A stretch of DNA of 15,427 nucleotides from CAYWHE01 sp964458125 (GTDB lineage Bacteria > Bacteroidota > Bacteroidia > AKYH767-A > OLB10): assembly GCA_964458125.1 (NCBI GenBank), contig CAYWHE010000086.1, forward strand, positions 1-15,427. Reading direction: 5' to 3'. Shown piece by piece: positions 1 to 7,423 of the stretch. A model generated the notes under the pieces. It made no database searches. It had not been told where the DNA came from and saw only the letters and a list, made by a program, of their open reading frames with translations. Each line of letters opens with the position of its first letter. Position 1 is the first letter of the stretch. A program made the position numbers and the translations under genes.

Positions 1-44
1 CGAAAAGATTCATTGCTCTGTAAATGTAAAACAAATTCCAATTT

Positions 45-70
45 CATCGTTTGTGTCCTCACAAACGATG
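45..70. repeat. Perfect 26-base palindromic repeat (hairpin), copy 1
   Basis: Arms CATCGTTTGTG and CACAAACGATG (11 bp, perfect) enclose the loop TCCT. The same palindrome, in the opposite orientation and with one shared T-to-C change, occurs at 9613-9638 and 9770-9795, so this is a dispersed repeat and not a chance hairpin. It lies 11 bases beyond the stop codon of the minus-strand ABC gene. It could act as a 3' mRNA hairpin for that gene, but no T-run follows it on the minus strand, so it is not a canonical terminator. It is flanked by a near-perfect direct repeat: CGAAAAGATTCATT at 1-14 and CGAAAAGAATCATT at 72-85 (13 of 14 bases). That could be a target duplication, a slippage product or coincidence. 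Confidence 0.8.
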
Positions 71-80
71 ACGAAAAGAA

Positions 81-1994
81 TCATTCTTCCTCGGGTGTTG
101 TATGCGCACTCCCCCAGAGTTCCATCCCGGCGGATTGCATATCATTAAGTTTGCGGTAAAGGCCGTTATGGTTCATGAGTTCCTGGTGGGTTCCGCTTTC
201 GATGACGGTGCCGTGGTCAATCACGATTATCTTGTCGGCGTTGCGGATGGTGGATAAGCGATGCGCAATCACAAAAGACGTTCTCCCCTTCATCAGGTTT
301 TCCAAAGCATCCTGCACCAGTTGTTCGCTTTCGCTGTCGAGGGAAGAGGTCGCTTCATCCAGTATTAAGATGGCAGGATCTTTTAAAATGGCGCGGGCAA
401 TGGCAATGCGCTGACGCTGACCGCCGCTTAATTTTATCCCGCGTTCCCCGACAATGGTGTTGTACTTTTCAGGAAAGCGTTCAATAAATTCATGCGCATT
501 GGCTTTTTTGGCAGCTTCCACAATCTCCTCATCACTTGCCCCCGGTTTTCCGTAAGCGATGTTTTCGCGAATACTGCCGCCGAACAAAATGACTTCCTGG
601 GGAACATAGGCCATCTGCTTTCTCAGGTCGGAAAGCTGATATTCCGTCGCCGGCCTGTCATCAAAATAAAGTGTTCCATGGTCGGGTTCATAAAACCGGA
701 GCAACAGGGAGGCTATGGTGCTTTTGCCTGCGCCGCTCGGTCCGGCAATGGCAATTTGTTCGCCATGCTGAGCGGTGACGGAAATATCCTTTAAAACGGC
801 GACATCCTTTCTTCCGGGATAGCTGAAGGCCACGTGATCAAAACGGACCTGTCCCTTCAGTTTGAAATCACGGGCCGGTTGCCCGGGCGTCAGATCAACC
901 ACTTCCCCTTCGTTTCTCAGTATTTCCCGGATGCTCTGCGTGGCGCCCAGGATTTTCTGAAGCTGTGAAAACATGTCGGCAAAACCGGCAAAGGTGCCGC
1001 CCACGAACATGGAAAAAATGACAAACATGGTGAGGGAGCCGATGGTCAGGTCACCGGCCATAATCATATTGGCCCCGAACCACATCACGAAGGCAATGGC
1101 TCCGAATACGCTGAAGATCATGAACGACACAAAAGCTCCGCGGTAACGGGCGTTGGCGATGGCCGTATCCACCACGGCATAGATGCTTCTGGCATAACGG
1201 CTGATTTCGTAGCGCTCATTCGTGAATGCCTTCACCATGGAAATCCCCTGGAAGGTTTCCTGTACGATGGTGCCGCTGTCGGCCAGCTGGTCCTGGGCCC
1301 GGCGTGACATTTTGCGTATACGAAGTCCGAACACCACGGCCAGCACGGCAATCACCGGGACCACGGCCAGCATGACCAGGGCCAGTTTGGCGCTGATCCA
1401 GAAAATGAACGCCAGGCCGATCACCATCATGAAAATGCCACGGAGAAATTCGGCCAGGGTAAAGGAGATGGCATCCTGAATCTGTGAAAGATCGGAGGAT
1501 ATCCTGTTGCTGAGTTCGCCCACCCGCTTTTCAGTGAAAAAACTCATGGGCATGCTGATCAGTTTGCTGTACACATCTTTCCGCATGTCGGCCAGGGATT
1601 TTTCACCTGCTTCGGTGAGCAGGTATACCCGCATGTAGGAGAAAACGGTTTGAACGCTCAGTTGCAGAAAGATCAGCAGAAGAGTGGTGTTGAGACTCCA
1701 ATGGATATCCCTTAACCCAAATCCGAACTGTTCCCCGATCCGGCTTCCGCCCATGCCCGGCATCTCCGACCCCGGGGAAGCCGCATCAATCATCTTGCCG
1801 AGAAATAAAGGAAACAGGCTGGTGGTAAAGGCGGATAAGGCAATAAATACCAGCGCCAGAATAAAACGGCTGCGATAAGGTTTTAAATATGTAAACAGGA
1901 TTAAGGCCTGCCGGAGACTTTCCCTGCTGATCCTGACCTTCGGTGTTTCGTCTTGCTGCTGCCCATTGCTGTTGTAACGTCCTCTTTTAGCCAT
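81..1994 (-). CDS. ABC transporter, fused permease/ATPase half-transporter (MsbA-like exporter)
   Basis: This 637-residue protein has the normal length and order of a type IV (B-type) ABC exporter half-molecule: an N-terminal transmembrane domain (about residues 30-345, several hydrophobic helices), then a nucleotide-binding domain (about 380-620). Visible ATPase motifs are Walker A GPSGAGKST (418-426), Q-loop Q466, signature LSGGQ (522-526), Walker B ILILDE (542-547), D-loop SSLDSES (550-556) and H-loop H578. All key residues are present, so it should be active as a homodimer or heterodimer in the inner membrane. Family members export lipid A core, lipids, peptides or drugs; the substrate cannot be read from sequence. 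The Met start at 1994 is chosen because no other Met precedes the first membrane helix. It is a single gene, divergent from the next one, with a promoter box only 7 bases upstream. MsbA is a possible name, but Bacteroidota carry many similar paralogues. Confidence 0.95.
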   Translation of the reverse strand: MAKRGRYNSNGQQQDETPKVRISRESLRQALILFTYLKPYRSRFILALVFIALSAFTTSLFPLFLGKMIDAASPGSEMPGMGGSRIGEQFGFGLRDIHWSLNTTLLLIFLQLSVQTVFSYMRVYLLTEAGEKSLADMRKDVYSKLISMPMSFFTEKRVGELSNRISSDLSQIQDAISFTLAEFLRGIFMMVIGLAFIFWISAKLALVMLAVVPVIAVLAVVFGLRIRKMSRRAQDQLADSGTIVQETFQGISMVKAFTNERYEISRYARSIYAVVDTAIANARYRGAFVSFMIFSVFGAIAFVMWFGANMIMAGDLTIGSLTMFVIFSMFVGGTFAGFADMFSQLQKILGATQSIREILRNEGEVVDLTPGQPARDFKLKGQVRFDHVAFSYPGRKDVAVLKDISVTAQHGEQIAIAGPSGAGKSTIASLLLRFYEPDHGTLYFDDRPATEYQLSDLRKQMAYVPQEVILFGGSIRENIAYGKPGASDEEIVEAAKKANAHEFIERFPEKYNTIVGERGIKLSGGQRQRIAIARAILKDPAILILDEATSSLDSESEQLVQDALENLMKGRTSFVIAHRLSTIRNADKIIVIDHGTVIESGTHQELMNHNGLYRKLNDMQSAGMELWGSAHTTPEEE

Positions 1995-2001
1995 ACGACC
2001 G

Positions 2002-2035
2002 CAAAGATACCGCTTTCTGAATTCTTCCGGGAAAA
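2002..2035 (-). promoter_or_regulatory. Bacteroidota-type promoter of the ABC transporter gene
   Basis: Read on the minus strand, TATCTTTG (2009-2002) is an exact match to the Bacteroidota -7 consensus TAnnTTTG. About 21 bases upstream lies TTTTC (2035-2031), a partial match to the -33 TTTG element at the expected spacing. The -7 box ends 7 bases before the ATG, so transcription should begin at or within a few bases of the start codon. That would make the mRNA leaderless or nearly so. Confidence 0.55.
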
Positions 2036-2089
2036 GGGCCGGCCATTCAGCGCAACAGGCCGCTAATCAGGAACAGATTGGTTGAAGGA

Positions 2090-2103
2090 ATCTGGCGCCA
2101 GAT
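2090..2103. promoter_or_regulatory. Perfect 14-bp palindrome, candidate operator
   Basis: ATCTGGCGCCAGAT is its own reverse complement. It lies in the 426-bp gap between the divergent ABC and beta-propeller genes, about 55 bases upstream of the ABC gene's -33 region. It has no spacer and no adjacent T-run, so it reads better as a dimeric protein-binding site than as a terminator. No regulator is encoded nearby, so its partner is unknown. The rest of the gap (2104-2337) shows no convincing gene; the small hairpin TGGTTT/AAACCA at 2285-2299 is the only other structure seen. Confidence 0.35.
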
Positions 2104-2337
2104 GATAAAATTTTCAGGGATGGATTCTGTTCCCTATCCTGTATGTTTTACCTGATCCGGATGAACCCTTTCCCCGTTCCAAAACGCCATCTTTTAAACC
2201 TGTTTTTATACGGAAAGCATCAAATTCCATCCATCAGACCTTAGGTTTTCTCCCGTCACCGGCACCCCATCAGGGTTTTGCATTTGGTTTGGAAAACCAT
2301 GGATCATTCAGCCTAATGGCACATTTTTATATGGGCC

Positions 2338-2370
2338 TTTCGTTCAATCCAAAACCTTTTACTACCTTTG
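2338..2370 (+). promoter_or_regulatory. Bacteroidota-type promoter of the beta-propeller gene
   Basis: TACCTTTG (2363-2370) exactly fits TAnnTTTG. TTTCG at 2338-2342 is a weak -33 element about 20 bases upstream. A start about 7 bases downstream gives a leader of roughly 45 bases before the ATG at 2421. This position also argues against any start codon upstream of about 2375, such as the ATG at 2289. Confidence 0.5.
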
Positions 2371-2420
2371 ACTATTCAGCAATCCGAAATCTAACCAATT
2401 CAATTAATTCTTATTTCCAC

Positions 2421-5400
2421 ATGAAAAAAATTTTAGCAGGAACATTGTTCCTGGCCGCTGCATTTCTGTTTTCCACCCTGGCACCTGCTCAGGACTGGGT
2501 TTCGAAAATGAAGGATCCGAACGTGAACTTCTTTGAGGTGCAAAAAGCCTTTAACAAATATTACAAACAACAATACAAAGCCCTTCAACGGGAACAAAAA
2601 AGAGCCCTTAAAAAGAAGGGGGAAGCCGAAAGCGAAATGGATGAAATGGAAGTGCCGGGTTTCTTCCAGTACAAGCGCTGGGAATGGTTTATGGAACCCC
2701 GTGTTCAGGCCAACGGTCAGCGCTTCAATCCCGCCCGCGTCTGGCAGGAAATGGAGCAGTATAACAAGCTATATCCGAAAACGGCTTCCGCCGGAAACTG
2801 GACCTTTATCGGACCTTCGGCTACCGGAGCGCTGGCAGGGGCCGGCCGTCTGAATTTTATCCGCATCGACCCGAATAACGCCAGCAACCTCTTTGTCGGA
2901 TCACCCGGCGGAGGGCTTTGGAAGTCCACCAACGGAGGTACTTCCTGGACCACCAATACCGATGAACTGGCACAGGTTATCGGCTGTACGGACCTGGCCA
3001 TTGATCCAGCCAACTCGAACATCATGTACCTGGCTACGGGTGACGGGGACGGCGGCGATACTTATTCCGTCGGTATTTTAAAAACAACGGACGGAGGTCA
3101 GACCTGGAACACCACGGGCCTTTCCTTTTACATGGCCAATTTCAGGCAGATCAGTAAACTCCTGATCCATCCGACCAATACCAATATTATATTAGCTGCA
3201 ACCTCAGCCGGGATTTACCGCAGTGACGACGGAGGTGTAACGTTTACGAAGGTACAGAACGGATCATTCAAGGACATGGAATTCAAACCCGGCGATCCGA
3301 ATACGGTGTATACCTGCGGCGCTGAATTTTACCGTTCCACGGACGGGGGACAAACCTGGACGAAGACCACTTCGGGCTTGCCCTTTGCCACCAATGTCAG
3401 CCGCATGGCCATTGCCGTTACGGCGGCGAATCCGGACCTGGTTTACCTGATTGCAGGTCTTCCGGCCCCCAACTACGGAACGCAGGGTTTCTACAAATCC
3501 ACCAACAGCGGAACGGGCTTTACGACGGTTAGCGTTCCGGCGCTGGGAAGCCAGCAATGGTATGACCTCTGCATAGCGGCATCACCAACCAATGCCAATG
3601 AAGTGGTGATCGGCGGGCAAACCGATTTCATCCGCTCCCTCAACGGAGGCGGAAGCTGGTCCCAGAACGGAGGCAACACCCACGTGGATTATCATGACAT
3701 CGTATTTGCCAACAGTACGACCTATTATACGGCTTGCGACGGTGGCATTTACAAAACCTCCAACAGCGGTGCCAGCTGGACCAACCTGAACAACAACCTG
3801 GCAATCTCGGAAATGTATGGTTTCGGGCATTCGGCAACGAATTCTAACCTGATCATCAACGGCTGGCAGGATAACGGCACCAACAAGTTCAACGGCACCA
3901 GCTGGTCCTCCATCATGGGTGGTGACGGCATGTTGTGTTTTATCAGCTGGAACAATGATCAGAACATGTGGGCCGAATATTACAACGGAGCGCTTCAGCG
4001 TTCCACCAACGGCGGAGCCAGTTTTTTCTCGGCCGTCAGCGGCGCTCTGGCCAATGAAACGGGAGCCTGGGTAACCCCGTGGCTGGAAGATCCCGTTACG
4101 GCCAATACCCTGTATGCAGGATTCAACAACGTCTGGAAAAGCACCAACGGCGGTTTGTCCTGGACCAAAATCAGCACCTTTTCCGGAAGCACTACGACCA
4201 TTAATACCCTGGCTGTATCTCCTGCCAATAACCAGGTTATCTGGGTTTCGCGCTCGGGCGTATTGTATAAAACGAATAACGGAGGTACATCCTGGACCAC
4301 GGTCGGCAATGTTCCCTCCGGCACCATTACCGGCATTGCCTGCAGCAATACCGATCCGGACAAAGCCTGGATCACCTATTCCGGATTTGCCAATATCAAC
4401 AAAGTGTTTTCCACCGATGACCAGGGTGCCAACTGGACGAATCTTTCCGCTTCACTTCCGAATGTTCCGGTCAATTGCATCACCTATGTTAACGGTTCCA
4501 ATGATGCGGTATACATCGGCACCGACATCGGCGTGTTTTACAAGGATGCTTCCCTGAGTGTATGGCAGCCTTTTGACAGCGGGCTCCCCAATGTCGTCAT
4601 CAGCCAGCTGCGCATTTTTAATCCCACCGGGAAAGTGCGCGCTTCCACTTATGGCCGCGGCATGTGGGAATCAGATCCTTATGTACCGGGCTCCTATCCG
4701 CCGTCAGCGGTCTTCAGTTCCGATGTAAAAATCGCCTGCCCCGGTACGGCCGTTCAGTTCAATGATTATTCTGCAGGACAGCCTGTGGCCTGGGACTGGA
4801 CCTTTCCCGGAGGCAACCCGGGTTCTTCCACCCAGCAAAACCCACTGGTATTTTACAACACTCCCGGCACCTACCCGGTAACACTGACGGTTACCAATGC
4901 CAATGGGTCGGATACGGTAACCTTTAATAATTTCATCACCATCAGTTCAAGTCCCTTTGCCAACCCGACCGCCGTCAGCGCCCAGCGTTGCGGACCTGGT
5001 CAGGTTAATCTTTCCGCCTCCGGTTCAGGACAAGGAACGCTTCGGTGGTGGGACGCACCCGGTTCGGGCAACCTGCTGGCGACAGGTCCCAACTATTCTC
5101 CCAACATTACCGGAAGCACCACCTACTACGTGGATGAGGAATTCAGCGGCGGAATTACCGATTATACCGGGGCCAACGACAACAGTATGGGAGGCGGAAA
5201 TGCATTTACCGCCAATGATATCAGGGGGCTTTATTTTGATGTGCTGCAACCGGTGGTGCTGAATACGGTAGACGTTTATCCCAACTCCGCCGGTAACCGG
5301 ACGATTGAAGTAATCGATGCACAGGGAAATACGCTTATTGATACCACGCTGTATATTCCAGCCAGTCCCAATGTCGCCATTCCGATCACCCTTAATTTCA

Positions 5401-5900
5401 CGCTTTACCCGGGTACCAACTACTTCATTAAGGTCCGGGGCTTTGTTGACCTGTACCGGAATTCTGACGGAGCGGTATATCCCTATACCAGCAGTTCCAT
5501 CAATATTACGGGCAGCAATGCCGGTTTGCCGGGGTATTATTACTTCTTCTACAACTGGGTGTACACGGAATTTACCTGCAATACGGCCCGGACACCCTGC
5601 TATGCCATCGATACCTGTGCCGTACAGGGTGTCGGCGAACTGTCACCGGGAAATACGCTTGACATTTACCCCAACCCGAATAACGGGGAGTTTCTGTTCC
5701 GGTTCCATTCAACTTCCATAGATGATTACCAGGTTATCCTCACCAATACCCTTGGTGAAATTATTTTCCAGGAAAAACTGAACGGATTTTCAGGCGAGTA
5801 TAAAAAGAAACTGGATATCCGTGAAAACGGAAAGGGTATTTATATGATGAGTATTTCCAACGGAAAAGATGCAACGATCCGGAAGCTGACGGTGTATTGA
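2421..5900 (+). CDS. Secreted Asp-box beta-propeller protein with PKD, Ig-like and T9SS type A sorting domains
   Basis: The frame is open from 2289, but the start is placed at ATG 2421 because it begins a clear signal peptide (MKKILAGTLFLAAAFLF..., cleavage near APAQ, residues 21-24) and follows a promoter at 2363-2370. The product is 1159 residues. Order: signal peptide 1-24; a charged segment 25-125 (WVSKMKDPNVNFFEV ... KRWEWFMEPRV) of a type often seen ahead of such propellers in Bacteroidota; a propeller region about 126-755 with roughly eleven Asp-box motifs of the form S-T-N-G-G-x-S-W (for example 169-176, 306-313, 406-413, 574-581, 618-625); a PKD domain about 762-842 (WDWTFPGG, GTYPVTLTV); an Ig-like segment about 857-905 ending TTYYV; a beta-rich stretch 930-1050; and a T9SS type A domain about 1075-1159 (DIYPNPNNGEF, final KLTVY). 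It should be exported to the surface or medium. Asp-box propellers include sialidases and sortilin-like folds, but no glycosidase catalytic set is evident, so ligand binding is more likely than catalysis. It is monocistronic, with its own terminator. Confidence 0.93.
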   Translation: MKKILAGTLFLAAAFLFSTLAPAQDWVSKMKDPNVNFFEVQKAFNKYYKQQYKALQREQKRALKKKGEAESEMDEMEVPGFFQYKRWEWFMEPRVQANGQRFNPARVWQEMEQYNKLYPKTASAGNWTFIGPSATGALAGAGRLNFIRIDPNNASNLFVGSPGGGLWKSTNGGTSWTTNTDELAQVIGCTDLAIDPANSNIMYLATGDGDGGDTYSVGILKTTDGGQTWNTTGLSFYMANFRQISKLLIHPTNTNIILAATSAGIYRSDDGGVTFTKVQNGSFKDMEFKPGDPNTVYTCGAEFYRSTDGGQTWTKTTSGLPFATNVSRMAIAVTAANPDLVYLIAGLPAPNYGTQGFYKSTNSGTGFTTVSVPALGSQQWYDLCIAASPTNANEVVIGGQTDFIRSLNGGGSWSQNGGNTHVDYHDIVFANSTTYYTACDGGIYKTSNSGASWTNLNNNLAISEMYGFGHSATNSNLIINGWQDNGTNKFNGTSWSSIMGGDGMLCFISWNNDQNMWAEYYNGALQRSTNGGASFFSAVSGALANETGAWVTPWLEDPVTANTLYAGFNNVWKSTNGGLSWTKISTFSGSTTTINTLAVSPANNQVIWVSRSGVLYKTNNGGTSWTTVGNVPSGTITGIACSNTDPDKAWITYSGFANINKVFSTDDQGANWTNLSASLPNVPVNCITYVNGSNDAVYIGTDIGVFYKDASLSVWQPFDSGLPNVVISQLRIFNPTGKVRASTYGRGMWESDPYVPGSYPPSAVFSSDVKIACPGTAVQFNDYSAGQPVAWDWTFPGGNPGSSTQQNPLVFYNTPGTYPVTLTVTNANGSDTVTFNNFITISSSPFANPTAVSAQRCGPGQVNLSASGSGQGTLRWWDAPGSGNLLATGPNYSPNITGSTTYYVDEEFSGGITDYTGANDNSMGGGNAFTANDIRGLYFDVLQPVVLNTVDVYPNSAGNRTIEVIDAQGNTLIDTTLYIPASPNVAIPITLNFTLYPGTNYFIKVRGFVDLYRNSDGAVYPYTSSSINITGSNAGLPGYYYFFYNWVYTEFTCNTARTPCYAIDTCAVQGVGELSPGNTLDIYPNPNNGEFLFRFHSTSIDDYQVILTNTLGEIIFQEKLNGFSGEYKKKLDIRENGKGIYMMSISNGKDATIRKLTVY

Positions 5901-5918
5901 GAAATCATATCCGTCATG

Positions 5919-5951
5919 AAAAAGGCCGTCGGGAATCTGACGGCCTTTTTT
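5919..5951 (+). terminator. Intrinsic terminator after the beta-propeller gene
   Basis: AAAAAGGCCGTC (5919-5930) pairs perfectly with GACGGCCTTTTT (5939-5950) around an 8-base loop, and the 3' arm ends in a run of six T. It starts 18 bases past the stop codon at 5900. This is a textbook Rho-independent terminator. The A-run on the 5' side would make it partly bidirectional, although no convergent gene is present. Confidence 0.9.
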
Positions 5952-6152
5952 GTTCATTTAAGGTGCAGCATGCATGGACCAACAAGGCCAATATTTTAAG
6001 ATTACGCAACTTCCGCCCGTGCCGTTTTGAAAGGGTTCTTTTAAATTACTTGCTATTCCTGCCATAACCTCCTGACAGGAAGAGGAGTCAACAGATAGGG
6101 TGAATTATAAATCCGGGCACGAGGTGCAGCCTGGCGCCCGCAGTGACATTTT

Positions 6153-6188
6153 ACCCGTTCCGGCACTTCGTTTTAACGGGTTTTTTTT
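6153..6188 (+). terminator. Second, orphan terminator-like hairpin in the 5901-6330 gap
   Basis: ACCCGTT (6153-6159) pairs with AACGGGT (6175-6181) around a 15-base loop, followed by eight T (6181-6188). No recognisable coding region lies between the first terminator (ends 5951) and this one. It may be a back-up terminator or the end of a small untranslated RNA. The intervening 200 bases contain the 11-base dyad TCCTGACAGGA (6070-6080) and an overlapping arm pair TTCCTG/CAGGAA (6056-6061, 6076-6081). Nothing else convincing is seen in this gap except the promoter box at 6286. Confidence 0.55.
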
Positions 6189-6285
6189 ATTCCGGCCTGC
6201 CCTGGTTTCCACCGGAAAAATACCGTTTATCTCCCTTTTTATACCGGATATTCATTGGTGATACCCTTCCCCCCAGGTCATGCCG

Positions 6286-6293
6286 TAAATTTG
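6286..6293 (+). promoter_or_regulatory. Bacteroidota -7 promoter box before the beta-helix/repeat-protein operon
   Basis: TAAATTTG is an exact TAnnTTTG match, 37 bases before the ATG at 6331. No TTTG sits at the ideal -33 spacing; the nearest TTGG (6255-6258) is several bases too far upstream. The -7 assignment is therefore reasonable but the full promoter is uncertain. It would serve both genes 6331-7383 and 7424-9136. Confidence 0.4.
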
Positions 6294-6330
6294 ATGCATA
6301 AAACAAAAACAACCCTAATCCATATCCAAC

Positions 6331-7383
6331 ATGAAAAAACAACTGACCCTGGCCTTGTTCTTCTTCCTGTCCTTCCAATCCTTCGGAACGGTGCGTACGG
6401 TGTGCAATATGCCGTATTCCCCCGGACAGTTTACAACCTTATCCGCTGCCCTGACCGCAGCCAATGTCTTTGATACCATTTATGTGCATGGATCCACGTT
6501 CAATTACGGTAACGTGACCATCAATAAGACGGGCATTGTCCTGATCGGCGCAGGCTACAGTCCTGTTAAACAATCTCCGCTCCCGTCTTCGCTGACCACC
6601 GTAACCGTAACGTCCGGTACCACCCGTTGCCAGTTAATCGGTTTTGCGATTGATAACCTGTCACTGGGGTTTAATTGCAATTACACGTCCGTCAGACGTT
6701 GCCGGTTCGCACCATCCATGGGCGCTCCGATTTCAGCCTATATCACAACCAATGGAACCTGCCAGAACCTGATCGTAGAAGGTTGCCAGTTTTCGCAAAA
6801 TCCGCTCGTTTTGTCAGCCATTAACTTTTTGGCATCCAACGCAGACAGTACAATCATCCGGAACAACATCTTTGAATGCCCGCTTAGTGCAAACAGCACA
6901 ACTACAAATCCAAATACTTTTTTTATCATCAATAATTTATTTACCGGTAATTTCCTGAATGCATTTAATTCCATCACACAAGCCAAAATCAACAACAACA
7001 TCTTTTACGGACCATCGCCACAGGGAGTCATTGCTCCAACCTGCAGCATGAACCACAATATCAGCTTTAGTTGCGGCAATAACACCTTCCAGTCAACGGG
7101 CAACAACAACCTGGTTAACGTCAATCCGTTTTTTGTAAATGCCCCCTCACCGGGACAACCTATGACCCTTTCCAATGATTTCAGGCTTAACCCAATCTCC
7201 CCGGGCATTAATTCCGGCAATGACGGAACGGACAGGGGCTTATTCGGAGGTTTTGGTTTTAAATTTAACATGACCGGTGAACCGGCTATGGCTGAAGTCA
7301 CTGCCTTCACGATTACCTCTTCCAACATTATTGCTCCGAACGGAACGCTGACCATCTCAGTCACCTCCAAGCGTATTAAATAA
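6331..7383 (+). CDS. Exported protein with probable right-handed parallel beta-helix, function unknown
   Basis: The product has 350 residues. It begins with a signal peptide (MKKQLTLALFFFLSFQSFG, about 1-19). The mature part opens with an 'SPGQFTTLSAALTAANVFDTIYV' type segment (about 30-52, shown here only as the idea FTTLxxALxxANxxDTIYV), typical of beta-helix surface proteins. Successive short turns rich in Asn follow (NNIFEC 178-183, NNLFTG 201-206, NNNIFYG 221-227, NNTF 250-253), as in pectin-lyase-like helices with Asn ladders. The segment at 260-308 (DFRLNPISPGINSG..GTDRGLFGG) is the usual closing element of such proteins. No catalytic residues can be assigned. Unlike its neighbours it lacks a T9SS C-terminal domain: it ends in TLTISVTSKRIK without a YPNP/IPNPF block. 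It is the first gene of a likely operon, 40 bases before the next ATG with no terminator between. It could be a partner or substrate-side companion of the downstream repeat protein. Confidence 0.85.
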   Translation: MKKQLTLALFFFLSFQSFGTVRTVCNMPYSPGQFTTLSAALTAANVFDTIYVHGSTFNYGNVTINKTGIVLIGAGYSPVKQSPLPSSLTTVTVTSGTTRCQLIGFAIDNLSLGFNCNYTSVRRCRFAPSMGAPISAYITTNGTCQNLIVEGCQFSQNPLVLSAINFLASNADSTIIRNNIFECPLSANSTTTNPNTFFIINNLFTGNFLNAFNSITQAKINNNIFYGPSPQGVIAPTCSMNHNISFSCGNNTFQSTGNNNLVNVNPFFVNAPSPGQPMTLSNDFRLNPISPGINSGNDGTDRGLFGGFGFKFNMTGEPAMAEVTAFTITSSNIIAPNGTLTISVTSKRIK

Positions 7384-7423
7384 AATCTGATTTACGATCC
7401 CAGGACCAGTCATCTGCAACGTC

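Noticed and set aside
2289..2420. Upstream extension of the beta-propeller gene to ATG 2289
   Set aside because: The extension would put 44 unhydrophobic residues ahead of a clear signal peptide, and it includes the TACCTTTG promoter box at 2363-2370. The start at 2421 is better.
3995..4375. 126-codon minus-strand frame inside the propeller gene
   Set aside because: It mirrors the repeated Asp-box codons of the true gene and has no signal peptide, domain or promoter.
4114..4557. 147-codon plus-strand frame in another phase of the propeller gene
   Set aside because: Pro/Arg/Ser-rich translation typical of an out-of-phase reading of G+C-rich codons; the overlapping frame is strongly supported.
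2421..5900. Sialidase activity for the Asp-box propeller
   Set aside because: Asp-boxes alone mark a fold. No arginine triad or Tyr/Glu nucleophile arrangement could be identified by eye, so an enzymatic call is not justified.
6187..6378. 63-codon minus-strand frame across the promoter and signal peptide of the beta-helix gene
   Set aside because: It has no similarity or motif and overlaps a promoter box and a clear signal-peptide coding segment on the other strand.
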